The notes under the pieces: model-generated
Database searches by the model: none
What the model saw: only the letters and a program-made list of their open reading frames with translations
Told to the model about the DNA's origin: nothing
Position numbers and translations under genes: made by a program
Shown: positions 11,480 to 23,915 of the stretch, piece by piece
How positions within the stretch are numbered: position 1 is the stretch's first letter
How the letters are laid out: each line of letters opens with the position of its first letter
DNA from: Eulemur rufifrons
Taxonomy: Eukaryota; Chordata; Mammalia; Primates; Lemuridae
Length of the DNA: 64,000 nucleotides
Assembly (NCBI RefSeq): GCF_041146395.1
Contig: NC_090990.1
Coordinates: 41,984,001-42,048,000, forward strand
Direction of reading: 5' to 3'

Positions 11480-14035
11480 TTGAGACTCATTGCTAAGTGT
11501 TGTTCAGTTATTCATTCTCACACCATCAGTTTTTCCTTTTCTACTGAATTGTTCCCATCAGCATGCAAACATGCTGTATTTTTCCCCATGTCCCCAAAAT
11601 CTACCCTTGTCTCCATATCCCCCATTTGCTACTGTTCCCTTCACAGCACAACTCAAAAATATCTCTGCTTCCCTTCACAGCAAAACTTAAAAGAAATTCT
11701 ATAGAACCACTTCGTCTATTTCTTCACTTAAATTTTTTCATAAACTCACTCCACTCTGACTTTTATCTCTGTCATTCCACTACAAAGTCACCTGTCAAAG
11801 TTATCAAATCCCATACTCAACTCTTCATCCTCATCTATCTTGAGCTTTTAATAGCATTAGATAGAGTTGATAATGGTGTCTGGAAATAGTTGCTAATACT
11901 TTAAGTTTCCTCCGCCATTAGAGGATATTCCTTTTCAGGATCCTTTGCTGGCTCCTTTTCCTTTTGCAGATCTCAGTCCTGGAATCTCATCCTTTGGGAT
12001 GTCTCAGTCCTGGAATCTCTTCCTTTTGCTGTCTCCATTCACTTCCTGAGGGAAGTGTCGTCATCGTATGTGCTGATGATTTTGAAACTTACATTTAGAG
12101 TAGGGACCTCCTCCCTGAAGTTCATTCCTGTGGCCAACTACCTACTTAACATGCTCATTTGGCTTTCTGTTAAGCATCTCAAACTTAACCATGGTCAAAT
12201 CAGAATTTTTGTCCCTCATCTTCTTCTCTTTTCCCCAATTTATTTTTCATAAAGTCTTTTGCATTTCAGTCTACAGCACCCTTGTTGATCTAAGTGTATG
12301 GGCCCAAATCTAAGTCTTTAATTCCTCTTTTTTTTTTTTCTTTGAGATAGGTTGCCCTCTAATTTTTCTATTTTTGTAGGGGGTGGGAGATCTCACTCTT
12401 ACTCAGGCTCACATGTCTCATCCAACCAGCAGCAAATCCTCTTGGTAGTAACTTCAAAATCTCTATGTCAAATGTGAATGCTTCTCACTATTTTCACTGC
12501 TACCACCCTAGTGTAAGCTACTATTAGCACTTATCTGGTCAACTACAATAGTCTCTAAATTAGTTTTTTTGCTTATATTCTTGCCTCCTTGAACTCTTTT
12601 CCACACAGCTATCTAGAGAGACCTTTTAAGTTTATAATTTATATGATGTCACTCTCTTGTTCAAAAGTCCTCCCAAAATATTTGATCACACTTTAAAAAA
12701 ATCCAAAGTTTTTAACATAGCTTACCCAGTATGATCTGGCTATAGGCATTCTAATTGCAAACTCTTCCATTCTCCTTATAAACAGTACTCTGGACATATC
12801 CACCTTCTTGCTATTTCTCCAATAGGCCATTTTTATAGGCTCAGAGCCTTCATAGTTGTTATTCCTTCTGTCTGGAATGCTCGTATCCTAAATATTTCAG
12901 TGGCTCCTTCCTTTGCATAAATCTTCCTTGCTACATTCTCAGAAAGACTTTCTGACAACCTATATGAAATGCCTATCCAACCCACCCCCACCCCCTTTCA
13001 TCTCTGTATTCATTTACTCTGCTTTATTTTTCTTAATAGCACTTCTCACTAACATGACATTGTATTATATATTTGTCTGTTTATGGCTTGGCTCTTTCAC
13101 TAGAATGTGACTGTTACCGAAAGTTCAGACAAGTGGTTTAAGGAAAAGGAAAGTTTATTAATTTGCCAGCAAATGAGGAGGATGGCAAACTCTTCTCTTA
13201 AAGAACCATCATCCCCCATCCCCCAGTACCCCCATCCCCCACCCCATAATTCTGTTGAGCCATCTCTCATGGTTTCAGATACTAGAAAACAAAAAACAAA
13301 GAACACTCCTCTTCCCCTCTGATTACTGACTTCAGGTAGAAATGCAGGTTTTAATTCCTCAACATAGGTGAGGGATTTTAAAGAGACAACTCCTAAAACA
13401 TTTTGCTCTTTTTCAGATCCTTTTGTTACATGACAAAGTCTCTTTCCTTTACCTAACTCTACCCATGCTTGCTCTTCTGAGTCCAACTAGCCTGTCCTTG
13501 GGAATGTCCTCAAGAGCCCAGTTTTAGAAAGAATTCTGCTAAGTCAATTTAGCCAGAATTCCCCACCATTGATATCTGATCACCCTTGATATCTAACAAA
13601 ATTTCTAATTCCTCCTCTTCCCCAAGGTAATATCTGATCACCCTGGCCTGCCTTCAGCAAGAATCTTGTTAGTTCAGTTTAGCAAAGAATTACCCACCCT
13701 CCTAGGAATTTTCCATCCATCAACACCCCTCCCCTTGCTATAAATCCCTGCTTTTCTTTGTCCCATTTGGAGTTGAGCCCAATCTCTCTCTCCTACTGCA
13801 ACACTTCATTGCGGGTAGTCCCTATGCCTATCACAATAGTCCTGAATAAAGTCTGCCTTCCTGTCTTTAGTAAGTGTCATGAATAGTTTTTTCTTTAACA
13901 AATGTTAACATTATGAGTGGTAAACAAGACAGGCTATACCAACTGTCTTGTTCATTACTATACCCCCAGTGCCCAGTATAGTACTGTGCACTCAGTAAGT
14001 AGGCATTTGATATTTCTTTGTTCAGTGAATGTACT
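11480..14035 (+). repeat. Long L2 LINE copy, sense, split by an ERV LTR
   Basis: The left part retains degraded reverse-transcriptase-like sequence. A frame at 11480-11704 reads 'STELFPSACKHAV', and the region near 11800-11860 reads 'LFILIYLELLIALDRVDN', both like CR1/L2 polymerases. It continues through the L2 3'UTR (about 12450-13107, 'ctgctttatttttcttaata') and, after the LTR, ends with 'ccccagtgcccagtatagta' and a 'ttcagtgaatg' terminus. A shortened Alu-like fragment sits at about 12340-12412. A roughly 35-bp tandem repeat with core 'ctcagtcctggaatctc' lies at about 11970-12030. Confidence 0.7.
13108..13900 (+). mobile_element. Solo ERV1-type LTR inserted in L2
   Basis: A 793-bp block begins TG and ends CA (...tttaaca) and is flanked by the 4-bp direct repeat AATG (13104-13107 and 13901-13904). 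It contains a TATA box (TATAAA, 13739-13744) and a polyadenylation signal (AATAAA, 13845-13850) in the spacing expected for U3-R. The L2 sequence resumes on the other side. Four-base duplications are typical of class I (gamma-like) elements. No internal retroviral genes are present. The U3 contains an imperfect duplication around 'atatctgatcaccct' (two copies, near 13573 and 13629). Family name not known to me. Confidence 0.85.
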
Positions 14036-15250
14036 TAGAATAAAGGAACGATATACTCAGAGAACCTGGGAAACTGTAATTGGTGGAATAACTTGTTTTA
14101 TAAGAATTTTAAAGCATTTCAATATTTTTAAAACTGAGGGTGAAAAGTTTATTAATGACTACTTAAAAAACTATTAACACAACTTAATTTCACAGCATTG
14201 AAATCTCAGAGTTAAAAGTCCTTAAAGGGCACTTAGTCTAGGCCCACATTCCAATTATGAAAAGAAATTCAATTTTCTGGCTATTTTTTCTTGAAGGGAT
14301 AATTATTTTATTATTTATAGAGAATTTAGAACTTTTGAAATTACTTAATTTATCTTCAGTTTGCATCAATCACGTCAAAGCTTGTAGTTAATGTTCACAG
14401 GATTGAGCCAACAGCCAAAGCATTAATGCCCTCTTGAGGTCATTAAACTTGTATTATAAAAGGCTTTAAATAATATGTATACTGTATAGTTTTGTCAAGG
14501 GTTGTTTTAATTCCAGAGGACAGTCGTAACAGAGATGATAATCAATTCAAGGTGACATTGGTATCTCCTCACTCAAATCTCACCAGTTTAAAAGTATTCA
14601 GTATAGATAGTCACTGAATCCATGCCCGGGAGGAAATAATTGATTTAACTGATCTAAAAGTGTGTTTGAGCTGTTTTTCAGCTCTGTCAACACACACATG
14701 AAAGCAAGATTCTAAAAGTGCCGTCAGATCCATAATGTTTATATAGCAAAGCAAACAACCTTTGTTATTCCAGTTAATGCATCTGCTCATGAAGTCTGAT
14801 CCAAAATGTTTTATTTTTTCTCAGCTACACTGAAAATTATAACGTTGACTCATATCGAAGCAATTTAGAAATGTACTCAGCCACAAAATGAAAGTGGATC
14901 ATGTTAAGTATAATATTTGTTACTAAGGTACTGGTAAAAATAACATCTCAAAGTTGTATATTAATATATTTCCTTTAAAGGGTTTTAAGCATTGTCACAT
15001 ATATGGTAACTACTTCTCTGTCTAAACGAGATTGGGCCAGGTGATATTATTCTTTCAACCTACAAACCAATGATAATAAATGTCAGCAGGTAAAATATGT
15101 ATTGGGAAAATAATGTGGCAAAATCAATTTGTTGAGATAAACCTTGGACTGTGGCCTACAATACTTTACAGTAATTCCTGTATTGTTTTCCTTTGATAAT
15201 TTCATTATAAAATAGGGAGTGGGATTTGGGAGTTGAATGTCCTAACAACT
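14036..15250. other. Intergenic, nothing recognised
   Basis: AT-rich sequence with no gene, RNA or clear repeat. Confidence 0.4.
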
Positions 15251-15254
15251 GAAA

Positions 15255-15410
15255 AGCACTTTAAATAATCTAATTTTAACACCATTAGTTTTACCAATGA
15301 GAAGTGAAATGATCTGTTTAAGGACACATTGTAAGTGGCTAAGCTGAGACATGAACTTGGGATTTTTGATTCTAAATAATGTGTTTTCTTTGCTACCTCT
15401 TATGATCATG
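15255..15410 (-). repeat. MIR SINE fragment, antisense
   Basis: 'aaatgatctgtttaaggaca', 'cattgtaagtggctaagctg' and 'gagacatgaacttgggattt' follow the reverse complement of the MIR core. Confidence 0.55.
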
Positions 15411-15889
15411 AATAATAATTGAGCTAAATCCAACAAGATTTGGGATATTCAACAGGTAAAATGATCTAATGTTTCCACAAATAAATAATATTTTTAAAAA
15501 GGAGGGGGAGAAGAAACAACTATAGATTAAAAGAGACATATCAATAAAATGCTAAATGTGACTTTTAAAAATCTTGATTAGAATAAACCAAATGTAAAAC
15601 TATATTCTTGAGACAACCAAGTGAAATTGACCACAGAGTGGGTACTCCATAACGGTAAGGAATTATTGTTAATTTTGTTAGATATGATAGTAGTGGTATG
15701 GTTACGCCAAGAAAAGCCCTTATATGTCAGAGCTATATACTGAAGTATTTACCAGTGAAATAACCTATCTGGTTATTTGCTTTAAAATACTCCAGGAAAC
15801 AAACAAATTAAAGTGCAAGAGATAGATTGGCAAATTTTGACAATGTTGATCATCATAGAGGCTAAGGTTATTCATACTACTTTACTTTT

Positions 15890-16026
15890 TGTTTTGTTTT
15901 ATTTTTTTAGAGATGGGGTCCCACTCTCACCCAGGCTGGTCTTGAACCCCTGAGCTCAAGCAATCCTCCCACCTCAGCCTCCCAAAGTGCTAGGATTACA
16001 GGTGTGAGTCACCATGCCCAGGCCAT
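15890..16026 (-). mobile_element. Free left Alu monomer (FLAM-like), antisense, perfect 16-bp target-site duplication
   Basis: A single Alu monomer in antisense (agagatggggtcccactctc ... ggattacaggtgtgagtcac ... catgcccaggcc) with a T-rich tail on the left. The 16-bp repeat ATACTACTTTACTTTT is identical at 15874-15889 and 16027-16042, so the monomer inserted as a unit rather than being a broken dimer. Confidence 0.92.
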
Positions 16027-16042
16027 ATACTACTTTACTTTT

Positions 16043-16929
16043 ATGCATGTTTGACATTTTTTATAAACATTTTTTAAAAAGTAATTATTGAGTTTGTACT
16101 GCAAATAACACACCATCAGCACACTTCATCAATCATTGAGGGGTCCAACTTTCATTTTATTTTAAATTGCAGAATAATAACAGAAACACTGTATCATGAA
16201 TCTATAAGGTTTGAAGGTTTTGATGTATACCTAACTCCAATCTCACTAATGACTGCTGCACTGAAATGTAAAATTATGCTTTGTATTCAATATGTGTATA
16301 CATAAAATGAAACTGCTCTCTCCCCTGTATTCTTATTCCTTCTCTAGCTTAGTAACCCTATTAAAAATCTCAATTCAGCAAATATTTCTGGAATGATATA
16401 CCAGGTTCCATTAGGCCCCAGGAAGAGCAGGTGGTATGAACATGATTTTTGTGTGTATATATAAAATAAGAAAATACCTACAAATACCTATATGTATCTA
16501 TGTATATGCATATATATCATATGATAATAGAACTGGTAAATGCCACATTAGCTATATGAAAAATGTACATTAGGAACCGTAAATTTAATTAACTTAAATT
16601 TGATTGATTATTCATGTATAAAGAAAGACAGAATTTTCTCTTTTCTCTATAAAAAGTAATATTTTTACTTACAAAATATGAATAATCAAAGCATATACAG
16701 CCAAAAAATGTAGAAAAGAAGTATTATAGAGGTATGCTGGATAATTAATTTATTAAAAAATTGTTATTTTTCTGGATTTGGGGATGTTTGTGGTATTTGT
16801 CTGCTTTTAAAAATTTGTCCATAGTTTTGTCTTTCATTTCAAATGACTCACTTTCACACCTAATTTGTATTTGTTTCCATAAAGAGTTCCGCCACTTTGT
16901 ATAAACTTCAGGTGCCACATAACCTGAAT
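16043..16929. other. Intergenic, nothing recognised
   Basis: AT-rich, with an alternating TA-rich patch near 16450-16520. No gene recognised. Confidence 0.4.
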
Positions 16930-17260
16930 CCACTTGAATGCCTATAATTTGTTAGTCACTGTTCTGGGAGCTAAGGATACATCAGTGAACAAGAGAGAGG
17001 GAGAGAGAGAAAGAGAGAGAGAGAGAAAGCTTTCTTTTGTGAAGTGTATATTCTAGTTGGAAGAGAGAGGCAAACAGAAACATAATAAGCAAGTAAGTTA
17101 AATAGTATTTTAGAAGCTTAGTGCTATGAGAAAAAGTTGAAGAGGGTCAGGGGGTGGAGAGTGCAGTCTAGGGAGAGATGGAACTGCAATTTTAAATAGG
17201 GGGAGTCAAGGTAGGCCTCACCAAGAAGGTGACTCTGAGCAAACACTTGAAGATTGTTGA
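16930..17260 (-). repeat. L2 LINE fragment, antisense, with embedded (GA)n
   Basis: 'tgttagtcactgttctggga', 'taaggatacatcagtgaaca', 'tatattctagttggaagaga' and 'gtcaaggtaggcctcaccaa' are in L2 antisense order. A GA-rich simple repeat sits inside at about 16992-17030. Confidence 0.65.
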
Positions 17261-17904
17261 TAATACCAATGGAATCTAGTGCAGTGTATTAGTTTAGTGA
17301 TACTCTATGAATCACCTATTCAGGCCCCACTTTCGAATATTTGAGGTAAAATAACCCCAAAGGTGCAGTAGTAGGAGGATAAAGCAATAACAGGTGGACC
17401 AGGGTTAAGAACTGAACAGTTGCCTGAGGCACAAATCTTAGAGACTGGTAGTAAACAATACAGGGGCATGAAACCATCATTGGAAAATAATAAAATGGGA
17501 ATATTGCATTTACCAGAACATTTTCAGGGGTGAGCCCTCCAAGGGGAGTAACTCTTGAGGTCTACTGTGAATAACTGTGGAGTTTTGTATTGCTGAGTAG
17601 CTCACCCTACGGAGAATATGGAACCATAGCTGAAGTGGCCAGGGCACTAGGAGGCTGGGTGCTGCCACCAAGAGTTGTCCTTGTCCCACCCTTCTCACCC
17701 ACTTAGCATTCAATCTTTCCTCTAAATAAAAGTTGGCAAAACAACAGAAAGTAGTTCAAATAGTTAACAGTTTATAGGGTATATTATTGGCCTGCTCTAG
17801 AAATAAAAAAATCTGAAAATGGGACTGTGAGTGTGCAAATTTTAAACTTTCTTAGAGCACCATATGTTCTATTTATATTTCTATGTATAGGCAGCTGTAT
17901 GTAG

Positions 17905-18075
17905 GTACGTAGAATGATAAAAGGACAAGTCAGAACTGGATATGAGTTCTGACTCTGCCAGTTAGTTTTTTAGCCTTGGGCAAATCAGAAAAGGAAAAAC
18001 TAAGTTTTATCATCTATAAAGTGGGAATAATAAGTTTCTTTTATGACAATTAAATGAGATAATTGTGTTTAAATG
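17905..18075 (+). repeat. MIR SINE, sense
   Basis: 'gagttctgactctgccagtt', 'agccttgggcaaatcag' and 'atctataaagtgggaataat' are in MIR order. Confidence 0.65.
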
Positions 18076-18821
18076 AACTTAATCAATAAAGTATCATACA
18101 CGTTTGGCATAGTAAAGCTAATAAGGTGGCCCACAGTAGCTATGTAGGAATCATAGTAGTTATTAAGTATATAATAATTTAACTTACAGTAATCATCAAC
18201 AAATAGTTAAGACAGGGCAAAATGCTTTAAAATCTCAATTTACAGTTTGTCTTCATGTAGTTTCTAGAAAGCAATCTACTTTAAAGTGAAGACTTTTCAA
18301 CATCTTTTAATGGAACGTTAGAGCACGAGACAGACATACATCTTATTTCTCAAAAGCAGAATTGGTATTTTCTCACTCACTTGAAATGAATACTGAAGGA
18401 GTGACCCTTAACCAAATGAAAGTTCAGCATCAAAAATAACTGGCTATTTTCTCGAAATTGGCAGCTAGGTAGAGTGATTCCTAAATGATACTTCTTGTCA
18501 GCAAGAAAGATGATCTCAAGAATGAACAAAAATAGCCTCTGTTCAACAGCTGTGATATCTATAATTTATAAGCTGGGATCATCTCTCATCAGATTGTCTT
18601 GTTGCCTAAGCAAGAACAAAAGTTCATCATTTGTATTTTTAGTACTTCTCAGAAAACAAAGTTTTGTTACATCCTATTCTTTCAGATCAATACATTTCTC
18701 TTTACCTATAAGCAGTGTAATGAGACTTCATATCTGAAGAATGTGACCTTGGCATGCACAGTGTTATTAGTGTTTGACTAATCCTTAATAATTTATCCCC
18801 AATGGCAAGTAATCTTTCTTT

Positions 18822-18970
18822 TACTGTTTTTAAAAAATTTTATTTGACAAATAAAAATTGTATACATTTATTGTGTATAGCATGTTGTTTTGAAATATGT
18901 ATATATTGTGCAATGGCTAAATTGAGTAATTAACATGTATATCACCTTACATACTTATCTGTTTTGTGCG
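18822..18970 (-). repeat. L1 3' end fragment, antisense
   Basis: 'tttatttgacaaataaaaat' followed by 'tgtatacatttattgtgtat' and 'gcaatggctaaattgagtaa' resembles the antisense 3' terminus of old L1MA/L1MB-type elements. Confidence 0.65.
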
Positions 18971-19745
18971 TGGATAAGCAAATAATCTTTTAAGCACTGA
19001 AAGATAAGACAACATTAAAGAATGGGACAGCATTAAAATATGAGAGGAAAGATCAGGGAGGGAAGGAAGGAAGAGATAATCACTTCATTACCAAATTCTT
19101 TGTCAGACTTTAACACTCTGCCTGGGCATCATGCTTCTAATTTCATCTTAACATTTTTTCACTTCTATTTTTACCACATTTATATTCTAAGAATAAATGT
19201 GCTTATATTGTCCTTGTCCTTCAGAATACCTGTCTCTGATGTACTTGACTTTCTGTGGGCACTACATTCAGTTTCCCTTTCCTTTGCTTTCAGCATTTCC
19301 CTCTTGGGCAGCGGTTCTACCATATATTATTTCCATACTATAAATTTATATGAGCACGTGCTGAAATACACTCGAGCAAATACCGCGACTGTGATGTTTT
19401 GGAAAACTTCGTGCAAATTAGTTAAAATTGAGAGCTTTTGAGGAAAGGGTCTCTTCCATCGATAGGACAAAATCATTGAGAGTGACAGACTAAGTAGAGG
19501 ACAATCGAAGACGGCGCAGAACTGGGTTCTCTGTGTGCTGTGACCTGTATCAAAAACACTCAGCCGTGACTTGAGAAACTTCCTTGTGGCTCTCCTCCGA
19601 CTGCCCTTTGATCAGGGCCCTTCCCAGCCCTCCACACCGCGTTTTCATCTTTACATCCCCTGGCTCCCACACTTCAGGCCTGTTTCTCTTCGAATTCTAC
19701 TTCCACCTTGCTCCATCCCGAGATCGGGCCGACATCTCACCCCAC
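18971..19745. other. Immediate upstream flank of the CpG island, nothing named
   Basis: The sequence shifts from AT-rich to GC-rich. No repeat or conserved gene was recognised. An ORF at 19040-19441 has no protein family signature. Confidence 0.4.
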
Positions 19746-20034
19746 GTTTTCCCTCGCCTCGGTTTTCCTCAGAAGGACCCCCCCCCCAAACCCACTGCCT
19801 CGCAGCACCTGCCGCCTGGGCCCTCACTCGGACTCCACGCACCTCGCCCCACGCCGGGTCCCCGGCCCGCCGTCGCCGCCTCGGGCTCAGCCGCAGGCGT
19901 CCCTCCCGCCCGGGCGCCGCCCGCCGCCCGCCCGCTCTTCCCACCTGGGCCGCGCGCCCCGCGTGGCTCCCGGGCCCGCTGCCCACTCCCCGGCCCGGGC
20001 CCGCCCCCCCGCGGGTCCCGCTGCACTGTGGGTA

Positions 20035-20056
20035 GGCGGCGGCGGCGGCGGCGGCG
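20035..20056 (+). repeat. (GGC)n trinucleotide repeat in the presumed 5'UTR
   Basis: About seven uninterrupted GGC units, ending roughly 40 bp before the PRKAA2 start codon. Confidence 0.95.
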
Positions 20057-20060
20057 CTGA

Positions 20061-20199
<139 letters not shown>

Positions 20200-20599
20200 G
20201 CGTTCGAGCCGCCGCGCGGGGCTGCCCGGCTGGCGGGAGGCCGGGCCGCCGGCGGGCGCAGGGCCGGGCGGCAGGTGGAGCGGCCGCGGGCCGCGCGGAG
20301 CTGGGGCTCGGGAGTGCGGCGGGCACCGCCCCTCCCCTCGGCAGTGCCGGGCGGGCAAGGGCGCGGGGCAGAGGACGGGGTGTGGGCGGGGGCCGGGCGT
20401 CCTGGGTTCCAGGTTCGGCGCCCATCCGCCTTGGCGGTGGTCGGAACAAGGCGCTTCTCTCTCCGCCGGACCTCAGCGCCCTCTGCAAAACCGGGAGATG
20501 GGACTAGATCCATGAGGCGCCTTCCAGCTCTGAGGCTGCGTGGGCAGGACAGGGGCATAGGACGCGCCGCTGATGACTGAGGTGCCCATGGCTCCCCGA

Positions 20600-20775
20600 T
20601 GCCTGTTTGCTGCGTTACATGTGATCTCGTTTACTCCTTACAGCAACTTGGTCAGCGTGTTATCTGTCCTCACCTTAAAGGTGACAAAACTGGGTCCCCT
20701 AGAGGTTTAGTAAGTAACATGCCCAAGGTCACGCAGAAATTGGCAGAACCAGGATGAAGTCTAAGATGTCCTCCG
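20600..20775 (-). repeat. MIR SINE, antisense
   Basis: 'tgatctcgtttactccttac', 'ttaaaggtgacaaaactggg', 'aacatgcccaaggtcacgca' and 'gaaattggcagaaccaggat' follow the MIR reverse complement. Confidence 0.8.
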
Positions 20776-21704
20776 ATTCTGTCCTTGCTGGGAGGTCCCT
20801 GCCATCCCAGATTCTTTGATGTTCCAGGATTCTCGGTTGGTGGGACTGGCAGGGGTGGGGAACCTGTGGCCTTCTTGGTTCTTAAGTGTGGCCTTTTGAC
20901 TGAATCCAAATTTTATACAGTAAATCCTTTTAGTAAAAGGGGAGCAGCAGAGAAAGATGAAGCTTTTCTTCTCTCTCCTTTGGTGCTTAAAAGACAGCAA
21001 TCTTGAAATCAGAAGGGTGCAGGTTCCCCACCCCCGGTAGGGGGATGCTCCAGGGGCGCGAGGAGGTGGGTCTTTCTGCTGGGTGCGTGGAACGCTGGAA
21101 GGCAGCTGAATTTGGTCAGGGGTTAATTAGCACTGCGAGTTCTCAAGGTTGATGTATGTGTCAGATGGTTCTAGGAAGGCTTCTGGGATGAGGGAGAGAA
21201 AAAGATTCCTTGGTGTTTGTTGGAGGATTTGGGGCAGAGGAGGTCAGCACTGTTAAGGCATTTTCTGCTGGTATCTGTTTTCTTGAAGATGCAATCCCAT
21301 TTTGGGTGTAAGGATGCCTTTGAAATTTTATATTTCTTACTAGAATTAAGTAACTAGTAAGAAGAGCTAGTTAAGTATTGAACTTTCCTTTTTCTTTTTT
21401 GTTAATGAGTCACATGAGATTTCATTAACCTGTTTTCTCTCCAGAACTAGAGCCAGTTTATTAAACATACTTTATTTGTTGCAAAGCCAGAAGTGTAAGT
21501 GAAATGTTGGCTTTTTTTTTTTTTTTTCCTTTTTGCTGAAGAAATGCTGGATAGGCAGTCTGAAAATTTTATTCTGGGGTCTCTATTTCCGTGTAAAATT
21601 CATATTTTAACCTCAAGTCAAAGTTGTTGAATAAGGAGAATAGACTCATTGTTCATTCCTGTGGCAAGGATCAGCTCTTGTTTTCTTCCACATACGTAAC
21701 ACCC

Positions 21705-22035
21705 ATTCATTTGTTCAAAAAACACTTACTGAGCACCTACAACTTGGTAGGCACTGTTCTAGGCAATGAGGATACAGCAAGGAACAAGACCAGGCCCTTT
21801 CATGGAGCTTATTATTCTAGTAGTGGAAGACAAACACTAATCAGAATATATGTAAAATGCATGTTTAGTTTTATTGAGAAAAATGAATGAGGGAAGGTAG
21901 CATAGGGAGTTTTGTGAGGATGGCAGTTTGCATTAAGGTGGTCAGACAAGGCCTCACAGACAAGGTGGTATTTTCATAAAGACATAAAAACTTTGCAAAA
22001 TTCCTTGAAGTCCTGTGAGGGCTATGAAGTCCTGG
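21705..22035 (-). repeat. L2 LINE 3' fragment, antisense
   Basis: 'cattcatttgttcaaaaaac', 'actgagcacctacaacttgg', 'gaggatacagcaaggaacaa', 'catggagcttattattctag' and 'aggtggtcagacaaggcctc' are in the correct L2 antisense order. Confidence 0.8.
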
Positions 22036-22662
22036 ATTATCTTTGAAAGCCCTTATAAGTAGAGTGGATAGGTAGGTGAATATATAATACTAAGAATGAA
22101 TATAGGAAGTTCTAGAGATTGGATCGATGCTTGTAACGTTACTTGTCATTTAATATCATTATTGAGGACTATCGTGTTCTGACATTAAACATTACTCAAG
22201 CAAACAGTACCTTTGCCATTTGGACATGTACACTCTGAAAGTTATATAACTTAACCCTGTGTCCTTTTAAATTGTGCTAAAAGTTTTTGTTTTTCTAAAT
22301 TATTCTGTAATCTGGATGTGGAATAGAATACCTATCGGATCAATAAGCCCATTGTCAAAGGACAACTTAAATATCTTTTGTGTGTACTCTTGAGCTGCTT
22401 CTAGGCACTGGCTTCTTAAAATATAAACTAACAGAAGGAACTTTGATTTACAAGAAATTCTTTTCCTGGAGAACTCCTGTCCAATGAGCAGCCAATGGGA
22501 GATTTCCTAACACTACATTAGATCCTCTCTAAAGTGATACTATCATTTCCCATACAAGATTAGAATCAGTACAATTGTTTTTTAATAAAAATTACAGAAA
22601 TTTCTACAGTCTAAAGTTACTCATTTAATTCTTCAAGGCACAAGTGAAACAAAAGCACATGC

Positions 22663-23915
22663 ATTTTTAAAAACAGCTTTATTGGAGTATATTTTACATA
22701 TTGTAAATTCACCCATTCTAGGTGTATACTTTGATGATTTTTAGTAACTTTACCAAATGCTGCAGCCATCATTGTAGATCAGTTTTAGAGTTTTTACAAC
22801 ACCACAGTAATGTCCCTCATACGCATTTATAGTTAATCCCATTCTCACACTCAGCTCCAGGAAACCACTAATCTATTTTATGTCTGTATACATTTGCTTT
22901 TTCTAGACACTTCTTATAAATGGGGTCATTCAATGTGGAGTCTCTCATGTCTAGCTTCTTTAACTTAACAACACTTTTGAGGTTCATGTGTAACATAGCA
23001 TGTGTCATTAGTTCACTCCTTTTTATTGTTGAACAATATTCCATTGTATGGATATGCCACATTTTGTCTCTACATTCACCAGTTGCTGAACATAGTTTTA
23101 AGTTTCAGGATGTTACAAATAATGCCATTACAAATATTCACATACAAAAACATACATATGTTTTTATGTATCTTGGGTAGATTCTTAGTAGTAGATTGCT
23201 GGGCCATATCGTGGTTTTCTGTTTAACTTTTTGAGAAACAGCCAAAGTTTTCCAGAATGGTTGCACCATTTTACAGTCCCACCAACAATGTATGAGAGTT
23301 CCCTTTCTCCACATCTTTGCCAACATTTGTTATTGTCTGCCATCCTAGTGGGTGTGAAATGATACCTCATTGAGGCTTTAATTTTGCATTTCCCTAAGGA
23401 AAATCATTCCTAAGGGCTAATGATGTTGAACATCTTTCATGTACTTATTAGTCATTTATATTTATATATCTTTTTTGATGAAATATCTGTTTATATCTTT
23501 TGCTCACTTTTTGATTGAGTTGTTTATCATTTTATGAGTTGAGTTATAAGAATTCTTTGTAAATTCTGGGTACAAGTCCTTTATTGGACATGTGTTGCAA
23601 ATATTTTCTCCCAGCCTGTTGGTTGTATTTTCATTTTCTTAATAGTGTCTTTTGAAGTATAAAAATTTTGAATTCTTATGAGCTCCAATTTATCGATTTT
23701 TTTTTTCTTTTATGGACTATGGTCTTGGTGTCATAGCTGAGAAATTTTTGCCTCGCCCAAGATCTTGAAGATTTTCTTGTAAATGTTTTATTATTTTAGC
23801 TCTTACATTTAATTCTAAGACCCATTTCAAGTTAACTCTTGTATACAGTGTGAGATGAGGTTCTAAGTTCAACTTTTTGCTGAATTGTGCCAGCATCTTT
23901 TGTTGAATGCACGTA
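22663..23915 (-). mobile_element. Old L1 LINE 3' portion, antisense
   Basis: 1.25 kb in antisense. It runs from a 3'UTR-like 'aacagctttattggagtata' through the C-terminal ORF2 region. Minus-strand frames read 'MWHIHTMEYCSTIKRSE' (22868-23062) and 'WWDCKMVQPFWKTLA' (23138-23326), typical of the L1 ORF2 C-terminus. The continuation includes 'ttctgggtacaagtccttta'. Many stops; inactive and 5' truncated. Confidence 0.9.
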
